31,409 nt of DNA, taken from GH45 sp046704385 (GTDB lineage: Bacteria > Bacteroidota > Bacteroidia > Bacteroidales > SZUA-534). Location of the stretch: NCBI GenBank assembly GCA_046704385.1, contig JBJKSB010000080.1, positions 1-31,409 of the forward strand, in the 5' to 3' direction. The number at the start of each line of letters is the position of its first letter. Position 1 is the first letter of the stretch. Both the position numbers and the translations under genes were made by a program. Shown here piece by piece: positions 1 to 6,825 of this stretch. The notes beneath the pieces were generated by a model. The model ran no database searches and was not told the origin of the DNA. It was given only the letters and a program-made list of their open reading frames with translations.

Positions 1-412
1 CGGTCAAACCCACAGCTTCCAATGCCTGTATGGCCCTTTCGCGACGTTCGCGCGCTTTTACTTTCGAATTATAATATAAGGGTAATTCAACATTTTCAAG
101 AGCTGTTGTCCGTGCCAACAAATTGTAGCTTTGAAAAACAAAGCCCAACTTGTGATTTCGTAATGCTGCCAACTGGTTTTTATTTAATCCGGCAACATCC
201 ACTCCATCTAAAACATACGATCCTTCGGTAGGGACATCAAGGCATCCAAGAACATTCAGCATGGTTGATTTGCCTGATCCACTGGTGCCCATAATGGCTA
301 CAAAATCACCCCGGTTAATTTCCATATCAATGCCTTTCAAGGCATGAACAGTGATTTCGCCTACATAAAAATCCTTTTTAAGGTTATTAACCTTTATTAT
401 AGTATCGCTCAT
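1..412 (-). CDS. MacB-type ABC transporter ATP-binding protein (partial, 3' end outside window)
   Basis: The minus frame opens with ATG at 412-410 (MSDTIIKVNNLKKDF) and stays open for 137 codons to the window edge, so the C-terminal part (signature motif, Walker B, H-loop) is not visible. It shows a Walker A, GTSGSGKST, near residues 42-50 and a Q-loop, VFQSYNLL, near residue 90. The start VNNLKKDFYVGEITVHALKGI is typical of the LolD/MacB/FtsE group, which drives export of drugs, peptides or lipoproteins. It begins 5 bp after the stop of the MacA-like adaptor, so with the TolC-like gene it forms a tripartite efflux operon. Its permease partner, expected next, lies outside the window. The family call is firm; the substrate is unknown. 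Confidence 0.9.
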   Translation of the reverse strand, partial: MSDTIIKVNNLKKDFYVGEITVHALKGIDMEINRGDFVAIMGTSGSGKSTMLNVLGCLDVPTEGSYVLDGVDVAGLNKNQLAALRNHKLGFVFQSYNLLARTTALENVELPLYYNSKVKARERRERAIQALEAVGLT

Positions 413-417
413 AATTC

Positions 418-1749
418 TTATCTCCTGTTTCGTCCGGGACGAGTTGGCATAAAGGGGCTACGTTGCACATTACTTTGTGTCATTCCTCCATAGGAGGCTG
501 GTTTACCCAACGAGGTTACTACTTCGTCACCTTCGTTCAGGCCTTTGATTACTTCATATGAAATTTCATCGGTTTCACCCAAAATCACTCTTTGTGGTTT
601 GATGGTATTTCCGTTTTTCACCCAAACAATTTTCATATTATCGGGCATTTTAAATCCTTCGCCACGTTTTCCAAAATTACGACTGCCACCGTCAAAGTTT
701 CTTTTTTGCGTACTGTCGGAACCGGTCATCTGTTGTCTTCCCTTAAATTGTTCACCATTGCCCATTTTATGTTGACCCGGCATTTCTATCGTTAATTCAG
801 GATTGCTCTTTTTGAGCGATTTCCATGAATCAGGAGTAGCAATTAAGTTTACAGCCTTAGCAGAAACGGTAACCACATTTTTCCGTTCGGTAACATAAAA
901 AGTAACATTTGCGGTCATCCCCGGCATTAGATTCTGATCAGGATTGGGTGCATCAATAATCACCGTATAGGTCACTACATTTGATGTTTGCACAGGTTGC
1001 AACCTGATTTGTGATACTTTACCGTTAAAAGTTTTTTCCGGATAAGCATCTACATTAAACTCAACTCTTTGTCCAACTTTTACTTTGCCTATATCAGCCT
1101 CGTCGATACTGGCCTCAACCCGCATTTGTTTCAAATCTTTTACGATGGTAAATAATTTTGGAGTATTGAAGCTGGCAGCAACCGTCTGACCTTCGTCAAC
1201 AGCTCGGTCGAGAACAATACCGTCAATGGGTGAATAAATAGTAGCATAAGCCAGGTTAATTTTGTTCCTGTTATGTGACGACTGTGCACTTTTTAACGAT
1301 GCCTTTGCCTTGTCGTAGTTATACACTGCCAAATCGTAATCGCTCTGGGCTATTAGTTTTTTATCGAACAACACTTTGGTACGGTTAAAATTTGCTTCCT
1401 GGTAATCCAATTCAGCCTGGGCATTTTCTACCGATGCAGCACTTTGCTCAAGCGAAGCCAATAAAGGTGTCTGGTCGATTTTGGCCAGGATGTCTCCTTT
1501 TTTTACTTTGGAATTAAAATCGACGTACAGTTTGTCAATCACCCCCGATACCTGGGTTCCTACCTCAACGGTTTCCAATGCTTCAAGTGTGCCTGTGGCA
1601 GTTATAACCTCATTTATATCACCCCGCCCCACCTTGGCTGTTTCAAGGTTAACTTCATTTTTGGGAGCGCTTTGGGGTTTAAATACAAAACCCACGACAA
1701 CTAATATTATCAATGCGCCTACGATATATATTAACTTTTTTCTTTTCAT
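418..1749 (-). CDS. MacA-like efflux periplasmic adaptor (HlyD/RND membrane fusion protein)
   Basis: This 443-residue protein has one N-terminal membrane anchor (about residues 5-23). A biotinyl-lipoyl hairpin half follows (ATGTLEALETVEVGTQVSG, about 51-69), then a coiled-coil hairpin (about 93-165), the second lipoyl half (YSPIDGIVLDRAVDEGQTV, about 172-190), a beta-barrel and a membrane-proximal domain. Adaptors of this family join an inner-membrane transporter to a TolC-type channel. Residues about 322-370 are an unusual insert rich in Gly, Gln, Arg, Lys and Met inside the membrane-proximal domain, and the C-terminus is Arg/Pro rich. It sits 35 bp after the TolC-like gene and 5 bp before the MacB-type ATPase, which favours a MacA role over an RND-pump role. 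Substrate unknown. Confidence 0.9.
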   Translation of the reverse strand: MKRKKLIYIVGALIILVVVGFVFKPQSAPKNEVNLETAKVGRGDINEVITATGTLEALETVEVGTQVSGVIDKLYVDFNSKVKKGDILAKIDQTPLLASLEQSAASVENAQAELDYQEANFNRTKVLFDKKLIAQSDYDLAVYNYDKAKASLKSAQSSHNRNKINLAYATIYSPIDGIVLDRAVDEGQTVAASFNTPKLFTIVKDLKQMRVEASIDEADIGKVKVGQRVEFNVDAYPEKTFNGKVSQIRLQPVQTSNVVTYTVIIDAPNPDQNLMPGMTANVTFYVTERKNVVTVSAKAVNLIATPDSWKSLKKSNPELTIEMPGQHKMGNGEQFKGRQQMTGSDSTQKRNFDGGSRNFGKRGEGFKMPDNMKIVWVKNGNTIKPQRVILGETDEISYEVIKGLNEGDEVVTSLGKPASYGGMTQSNVQRSPFMPTRPGRNRR

Positions 1750-1784
1750 TTTCAGACTTATTAAAAATTAAAAACTATTGAATA

Positions 1785-3119
1785 TTAAAGCGTTAAAGGC
1801 ACTCCTTTATAAAAATCGAGAACTTTATAACTAAATATTAATTTGTATTTGTTCTGAAGATAATTGCTTTCAGAAACGATATAACTGGTTTTCTCAAACA
1901 GAAAATCGACCGAGTTTAATAAACCCAAATTAAATTTTTCATTGGCTATTTTCAGTGATTCCGTAGCCACATTAAAGCTTTCGGCACTGGCTAAATATTG
2001 TTGTTGGGCTACCAGAACATTAGCCGCTGCCTGTTCAACTTCTTTGCGCAAGGTATTCTTTGTGTTCTGCGTGTTAAGTGCTGCCTGTTCCATCCCGATT
2101 TTTGCCAACCCGATACTGGTTTTTACTTGTTTTTTCTGATAAATAGGAATCGCAAGCGAAAAGCCCAGGTAAGGACCTACATTATTCGAAAGCATTTCTA
2201 CATAACTATAATTATCATTCGACACCGTATAACTAGTTCCAATGCCTGCATTTACCGAAAAGCTGGGGTACAAATCTGCCCGTGCAATTTTCTCATCGTA
2301 TTTGGCGCTTTCTTCTTTCATCTCTGCCTGTTTTACCTGGGGTTTAACTCCTACAGCCTGGGTAAAAATTGCACCTGCATCAGGAATACGATTTTCGTTC
2401 AGCATATCAGTAAGATTAGGTGACGAAATGTTAAAGGTATCTTTAACCGGTAGTTCCATTAACTGTTCCAGGTTAACTTTAGCCAGTATCAACTGACTCT
2501 GTGTATTGGCCAGAGTAAGTTTTTCGTTAGCCAGCTCTGACTTTATCTGCAGATAATCCGACTGCGAAATGGCACTCAGGGCTAATCGTTCCTCAGCTAA
2601 TGAAAGCTGTTCATTAGTGGCCTCGATTTGTTTGGCAGCATCTGTAACCTTCTCCTGGGCGTACAGTACCTGTAAATAACCGTCTAAAATGCTCAATTCC
2701 ACCGACTCTTTTACAACATCGGTATAAAATTGATTGCTTTTAAGATCAAGCGCACTCTGTTTAATCTGATTGGTAATCCGCATCCCGTTAAAAACGGTTA
2801 CATTTGAACTTACTGAATAATTGGTACGATTACTTGATTCAAAACTACCATAAGTCCCGGAAGTGTTGTCGTACGATTTGTTCCAACTCAGGTTATCGCT
2901 GATGCTGGCCTGAGCCGAGGGCATTTTAGCCGCTTTGGCCCGTTCAAAATTCAACTCCGATTGTTGGTTTACAAGCTGGGCCTGCTTTACCTGTATATTT
3001 TCGTTCAGGGCATAATTAATGCACGATTCAAGTGTCCAGGTTGTGTCCTGGGCCATTAAACCCGAAATAAAAAACAAACCGGTAAAACCAACTAAAATTA
3101 TTTTACTGTTTATGTGCAT
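1785..3119 (-). CDS. TolC-family outer membrane efflux protein
   Basis: The 444-residue protein starts with a signal peptide (MHINSKIILVGFTGLFFISG, ending LMAQ near residue 24). The mature part opens with TWTLESCINYALNENIQVKQ, the usual first helix of outer membrane efflux proteins. Long alternating helices rich in Gln, Ala, Glu and Leu follow, with two strand-like segments (about 80-115 and 275-320), and the two-repeat TolC architecture is visible. It would form the trimeric outer-membrane channel for the adaptor and ATPase encoded directly downstream. As first gene of the operon it is preceded by a 256-bp gap that holds the likely promoter. Confidence 0.92.
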   Translation of the reverse strand: MHINSKIILVGFTGLFFISGLMAQDTTWTLESCINYALNENIQVKQAQLVNQQSELNFERAKAAKMPSAQASISDNLSWNKSYDNTSGTYGSFESSNRTNYSVSSNVTVFNGMRITNQIKQSALDLKSNQFYTDVVKESVELSILDGYLQVLYAQEKVTDAAKQIEATNEQLSLAEERLALSAISQSDYLQIKSELANEKLTLANTQSQLILAKVNLEQLMELPVKDTFNISSPNLTDMLNENRIPDAGAIFTQAVGVKPQVKQAEMKEESAKYDEKIARADLYPSFSVNAGIGTSYTVSNDNYSYVEMLSNNVGPYLGFSLAIPIYQKKQVKTSIGLAKIGMEQAALNTQNTKNTLRKEVEQAAANVLVAQQQYLASAESFNVATESLKIANEKFNLGLLNSVDFLFEKTSYIVSESNYLQNKYKLIFSYKVLDFYKGVPLTL

Positions 3120-3346
3120 CTTCTTTTTTTGATTTAAAGTTATGGTGTTATCTGGTTATAAAAAAAATGACTAGACGAGTTGGTGTTTTTTATCGACGTT
3201 TTGTCAATATTATGAGAATTTAAGTCGATGCTATTATTTGTAATTCTTATGTTATTGAACTACAGTAATCACAAATTTTTTAGCTTTTAGGAATAATGGT
3301 TATAAGAGACCATTTCTTTAAAAGTAATATTGATAAATAAACTATT

Positions 3347-3354
3347 CAAATCTA
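3347..3354 (-). promoter_or_regulatory. Candidate -7 box for the tolC-macA-macB operon
   Basis: The minus strand reads TAGATTTG, a full match to the Bacteroidota -7 consensus TAnnTTTG. A TTG at 3381-3379 could be the -33 element, though the 24-nt spacer is slightly long. The box lies about 230 bp upstream of the TolC-like start and just past the pseudouridine synthase stop. One 8-bp match in AT-rich DNA is weak evidence. Confidence 0.3.
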
Positions 3355-3375
3355 TTTCAGTAGCTAACACGGTAG

Positions 3376-4083
3376 CTACAATTTGACCAGCGATTTAAAA
3401 TATGGAGGTATTTCTGTTTCAAAAACCATTTCTTTATGGGAATAAGGATGAATAATGGTAAGTGAGAAAGAATGAAGTGCTAATCTTTTAATGTTTTTAT
3501 CATCCTTGCCATAAAATTGATCCCCTGCCACACTATGTCCCATTTCCGATAGATGCACGCGTATCTGATGCTTTCTACCGGTAAACAGGTTAATTTCCAG
3601 CAAACTGTATTTATCAGTCTCTTTAATAACTTTGTATCCTGTTTTTGCCAGTTTCCCCTTTTCAGGATTCAATACAGAATAGACCCTAAAGGCTTTATTC
3701 TCTGCCAAATAAGTTGTAACTACACCTTCCTTTTCTTTTAGCTTTCCATAAACTACCGTGTAATATTTTTTTGTAAAATTCTTCCAGTTATTCTGAAGAA
3801 AATGTTTTGCCTGTTCGTTTTTAGCAAATATTAAAATCCCTGAGGTATCCCTGTCTAACCGATGCACAACAAACACACGATTTCTCGATTGGGCGTTTCT
3901 TTTCTTCACATAGTCATTTAAAAGATAATGAACCGTCTTTTCTTTCTCCCGCTCTGTTCCAATCGTCAATAGGCCATTTGCTTTATCAACCACAATTATT
4001 TCCCGGTCTTCAAATAAAATTGAAAGCCCTTTGGGTGTGTGCCTGGATGGAAAATTTTTAGTCTGCTCCTGTTTTTTCGTCAT
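3376..4083 (-). CDS. RluA-family RNA pseudouridine synthase
   Basis: This 235-residue protein isomerises uridine to pseudouridine in rRNA or tRNA in the cytoplasm. The diagnostic motif HRLDRDTSG lies at about residues 74-82, with D77 as the catalytic aspartate. A second family motif, LFTGRKHQIRVHLSEMGHSV, lies near residues 165-185, and GDQFYGK and LALHS follow as in other RluA members. There is no N-terminal S4 domain: a short basic tail leads directly into the catalytic fold, as in the short RluA/TruC-like forms. The target uridine cannot be told from sequence. It is divergent from the xylanase gene, with overlapping promoter elements between them. Confidence 0.92.
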   Translation of the reverse strand: MTKKQEQTKNFPSRHTPKGLSILFEDREIIVVDKANGLLTIGTEREKEKTVHYLLNDYVKKRNAQSRNRVFVVHRLDRDTSGILIFAKNEQAKHFLQNNWKNFTKKYYTVVYGKLKEKEGVVTTYLAENKAFRVYSVLNPEKGKLAKTGYKVIKETDKYSLLEINLFTGRKHQIRVHLSEMGHSVAGDQFYGKDDKNIKRLALHSFSLTIIHPYSHKEMVFETEIPPYFKSLVKL

Positions 4084-4118
4084 CTCATCAATAATTAAAA
4101 AGAAAACATTGCAACCGA

Positions 4119-4149
4119 TTGCAAAAATACTTAAAACCCTATATATTTA
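4119..4149 (+). promoter_or_regulatory. Candidate promoter of the GH10 xylanase gene
   Basis: TTG at 4119-4121 and TATATTTA at 4142-4149 (7 of 8 to TAnnTTTG) are separated by 20 nt, within the usual Bacteroidota -33/-7 spacing. The predicted transcript would have a leader of roughly 40 nt. The elements overlap the -7 box of the divergent pseudouridine synthase gene. Confidence 0.4.
4122..4129 (-). promoter_or_regulatory. Candidate -7 box for the pseudouridine synthase gene
   Basis: The minus strand reads TATTTTTG, a full match to TAnnTTTG, about 39 bp before the ATG at 4083. No clear -33 TTTG is seen. The box lies inside the spacer of the candidate xylanase promoter on the other strand. Confidence 0.4.
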
Positions 4150-4195
4150 AGGCCGTAAAATTTATGTAATTATTTAATAACTAATATTGGAAAAA

Positions 4196-6280
4196 ATGAA
4201 TTTGAGATTGAAATTTTTTGCAACATTTCTGGGATTGGCCGTCAGCGTTGGGATTTTTGCACAAAACGAGCCGGTTGTTATCGAAGCCGAAGATGGTACT
4301 TTGGGTTCAGACTACCAGGAAATGACTGACGGCGATGTTACTTACATTGCACCACAAACCAATTTTATAAATACTACCAATCCTGGCGATGCCAGTAAGA
4401 TAACTACGTTTGACGTTACTTTTGCTGATTCTGGTACCTATAAATTATATGTCAGATTACGGGTTGGACCCAATGGTTTTGATGACGACAGCTATTATTA
4501 TGGAAATGGCTTTGGAACAAAAGACGCATCTACCGATGCCGATTGGGTAATCTGTAATGGCTTGGCAGCAGCAGGTTTCACAATAAACGATGATGTAGTT
4601 GAAGGACAAGGTGACGGTGGATCGGATGTTTGGAAATGGGTTGCATTTTCAGACTTTACGGGAATGAGTAATCCTATTACTTTTAGGGTTGAACCTGATG
4701 CACTTAACCAAACCTTTCAAATTGGAGCCCGTGAAGATGGCCTGGATATAGATAAAATTGCATTTGGCCGCGCTGGTGTATTTTACACGGTAAAAAACCT
4801 CGATAATGGCGAAGCCGGAACTACTACCCATCCCGGAGCAGGTGAAGCCACTCTTCCGTTAGCTTATGGCCTTGATAAATTTTTAGGTTGTGGTTATGGC
4901 CCGGATTCAAAACGCGATTTTGCCAATTACTGGAACCAGGTTACACCCGGCAATGCCGGTAAATGGGGCTCTGTTGAAGGCACACGCGACAATATGAATT
5001 GGACTGCTGAAGACGAAGCTTACAATTTCGCAAAGGATAATGGTTTTATGTATAAACATCATGTTATGGTTTGGGGTAGTCAGCAACCTAACTGGATGGC
5101 CTCGCTTGATTCAGCCGATCAACGTACCGAACTTGATCAATGGTTTGCCGCAGTGGCTGAAAGATACCCTGACCTTGATCAGGTTGAAGTGGTGAATGAA
5201 GCATTACACCAACCCCCAACAGTTGAAAACAGCGGAGGCTATATCGGAGCTTTGGGTGGTACCGGAAAAACCGGTTGGGACTGGGTTCTGGAAGCATTCC
5301 GCATGGCTAATAAGGTGTTTCCTGACTCTACCATGCTTATGATTAATGAATACGGTATTTTAAACAGTACTCAAAATACGGATGATTATTTAAAAATCAT
5401 TAAACTGTTACAAGCTGAAAACCTTATTGACGGAATTGGATTCCAGGCTCACGGATTCTCACAAAACGGATCGAATGCAACATTTTTACGTAATATTGAC
5501 ACACTTGCCAGCACCGGCTTACCTATTTATGTTACCGAGTTTGATGTGGATGGATTAACTGATCTTCAACAAGTACATACTTATATGAACCTGTTCCCGC
5601 TGTTATGGGAACACCCGGCCATTAAAGGTATTACACTTTGGGGTTTCAGACCTGCTATGTGGCGTGGTGATCAGGGTGCTTACCTGATCGACAACCAGGG
5701 TGTTGAGCGTCCTGCAATGCTATGGCTGAGGGCTTACCTTAAAAATGCTTTTGTGGCCAACCAATCTATTTCAATGTCTTCTGCAGGTGGAGCAACAAGT
5801 ATTGATGCACCTGCCGGAACCTTACAACTAACGGCTGAAGTTTCACCAGACACTTCAACCATTAAAACGGTTAATTGGAAAGTAAATCAATCATCAATAG
5901 CAACTATTGACCAAAACGGTTTACTTACGGCTGTTTCAAATGGTGTTGTAACCGTTACGGCTATGTCTCTGGAATTAGGCTCTAAGATTAATGCCACTAT
6001 CGATATTGAAATAACCAACCAAAACTCGGCTATTCATGCCAATAAACTTAAAGAAGTTAAAGTTTATCCAAACCCTGCATCTCATGGTAATATTAGCATT
6101 GAAGGTGTTGACCCGATTAGTTCAATTAAAATTTATGATTTAAGAGGTGTTGAAATCAAAAACATTCAACATATTGATAACACAAGGGTTGATATGAACT
6201 TAAATATTGAACCGGGGTTGTACCTGTTCAAGATATGTGAAGGAAACGATTTTACTTTCCGTAAAATTATTTTGGAATAA
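4196..6280 (+). CDS. Secreted GH10 endo-beta-1,4-xylanase with CBM-like, Ig-like (BIG2) and T9SS type A domains
   Basis: I place the start at ATG 4196, where a clean signal peptide begins (MNLRLKFFATFLGLAVSVGI, ending FAQ); an upstream in-frame TTG at 4187 adds only three residues. Domains in order: a beta-sandwich binding module (about residues 25-195, opening VVIEAEDGTLG, CBM6/35-like); the GH10 barrel (about 215-520); a BIG2 Ig-like domain (about 525-607); and a type A Por sorting domain (about 621-694, VKVYPNPASHGN ... FRKIILE). Catalytic residues are visible: acid/base E335 in VVNEAL and nucleophile E448 in YVTEFDVDG. The enzyme should cut xylan backbones at the cell surface or outside the cell. 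It stands alone, with its own promoter and terminator and no SusC/SusD genes beside it. Confidence 0.95.
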   Translation: MNLRLKFFATFLGLAVSVGIFAQNEPVVIEAEDGTLGSDYQEMTDGDVTYIAPQTNFINTTNPGDASKITTFDVTFADSGTYKLYVRLRVGPNGFDDDSYYYGNGFGTKDASTDADWVICNGLAAAGFTINDDVVEGQGDGGSDVWKWVAFSDFTGMSNPITFRVEPDALNQTFQIGAREDGLDIDKIAFGRAGVFYTVKNLDNGEAGTTTHPGAGEATLPLAYGLDKFLGCGYGPDSKRDFANYWNQVTPGNAGKWGSVEGTRDNMNWTAEDEAYNFAKDNGFMYKHHVMVWGSQQPNWMASLDSADQRTELDQWFAAVAERYPDLDQVEVVNEALHQPPTVENSGGYIGALGGTGKTGWDWVLEAFRMANKVFPDSTMLMINEYGILNSTQNTDDYLKIIKLLQAENLIDGIGFQAHGFSQNGSNATFLRNIDTLASTGLPIYVTEFDVDGLTDLQQVHTYMNLFPLLWEHPAIKGITLWGFRPAMWRGDQGAYLIDNQGVERPAMLWLRAYLKNAFVANQSISMSSAGGATSIDAPAGTLQLTAEVSPDTSTIKTVNWKVNQSSIATIDQNGLLTAVSNGVVTVTAMSLELGSKINATIDIEITNQNSAIHANKLKEVKVYPNPASHGNISIEGVDPISSIKIYDLRGVEIKNIQHIDNTRVDMNLNIEPGLYLFKICEGNDFTFRKIILE

Positions 6281-6337
6281 GCAGTAATAGGTAACCAAAT
6301 GAATTAATTTGAGTTTGGATTACTTTTACTGAATGCG

Positions 6338-6384
6338 ATAAACGCTGATTTTATAAGGAATAATAAGATCAGCGTTTATTTTTA
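6338..6384 (+). terminator. Rho-independent terminator after the xylanase gene
   Basis: The perfect 12-bp arms ATAAACGCTGAT (6338-6349) and ATCAGCGTTTAT (6368-6379) enclose an 18-nt loop and are followed by a T-rich stretch. It lies 57 bp after the xylanase stop. Confidence 0.75.
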
Positions 6385-6410
6385 ACAATAGTTATATAAT
6401 GTGATTTTAA

Positions 6411-6418
6411 TATATTTG
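6411..6418 (+). promoter_or_regulatory. Candidate -7 box of the cupin gene
   Basis: TATATTTG matches TAnnTTTG fully and lies 35 bp before the cupin ATG, just after the xylanase terminator, so the cupin gene appears to be its own transcription unit. No clear -33 TTTG is visible. Confidence 0.5.
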
Positions 6419-6453
6419 CTTAACAACAATCCATTTAATAAAGGAGATTTATC

Positions 6454-6795
6454 ATGTCAATTTCTGATTCAGAATTCAAACAACAACCTAAAGAACAGAT
6501 TAAAGAAGGAGTTTACAGAAGCTTGGTTTACACCCAAAATCTAATGATGGCAACTCTGGATTTTACTAACGGACCATGGGCAGAAGCGGATCCACCTCAC
6601 TCACATCCACATGAACAGGTAACTTACGTGGTTAAAGGAGAGCTTATCTTTTATTGTGAAGACCAGGCAGACCGGCATTTAAAAGAGGGTGATGTATTTG
6701 CAGTTCCTTCCGGTAAAAAACACACTATAAAAATCCTCACTCCGGAAGTAAGGCTGATTGACAACTTTACTCCCATCCGTGAAGATTTTTTATAG
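6454..6795 (+). CDS. Cupin-domain protein
   Basis: This 113-residue protein is a single conserved barrel of the cupin_2 type. Cupin motif 1 is at about residues 49-63 (HSHPHEQVTYVVKGE), giving metal ligands H49, H51 or H53, and E54. Motif 2 is at about 79-90 (GDVFAVPSGKKH), with H90 as the last ligand. There is no signal peptide, so it is cytoplasmic. It has an unusually good ribosome binding site for this phylum, AAGGAG at 6441-6446, 7 nt before the ATG. Small cupins of this kind bind metal and often act on sugars or small acids, but the reaction cannot be assigned. It lies between the xylanase and the convergent DUF2264 gene, which makes a sugar-related role possible only. Confidence 0.85.
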   Translation: MSISDSEFKQQPKEQIKEGVYRSLVYTQNLMMATLDFTNGPWAEADPPHSHPHEQVTYVVKGELIFYCEDQADRHLKEGDVFAVPSGKKHTIKILTPEVRLIDNFTPIREDFL

Positions 6796-6825
6796 GGTAC
6801 TAAAACTACTTATGAATATGCGATA

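Noticed and set aside
4187..4195. TTG start for the xylanase three codons upstream
   Set aside because: ATG 4196 gives a standard signal peptide; the same reasoning was applied to the SPOR protein (TTG 18917) and the GlsB-like protein (TTG 15305).
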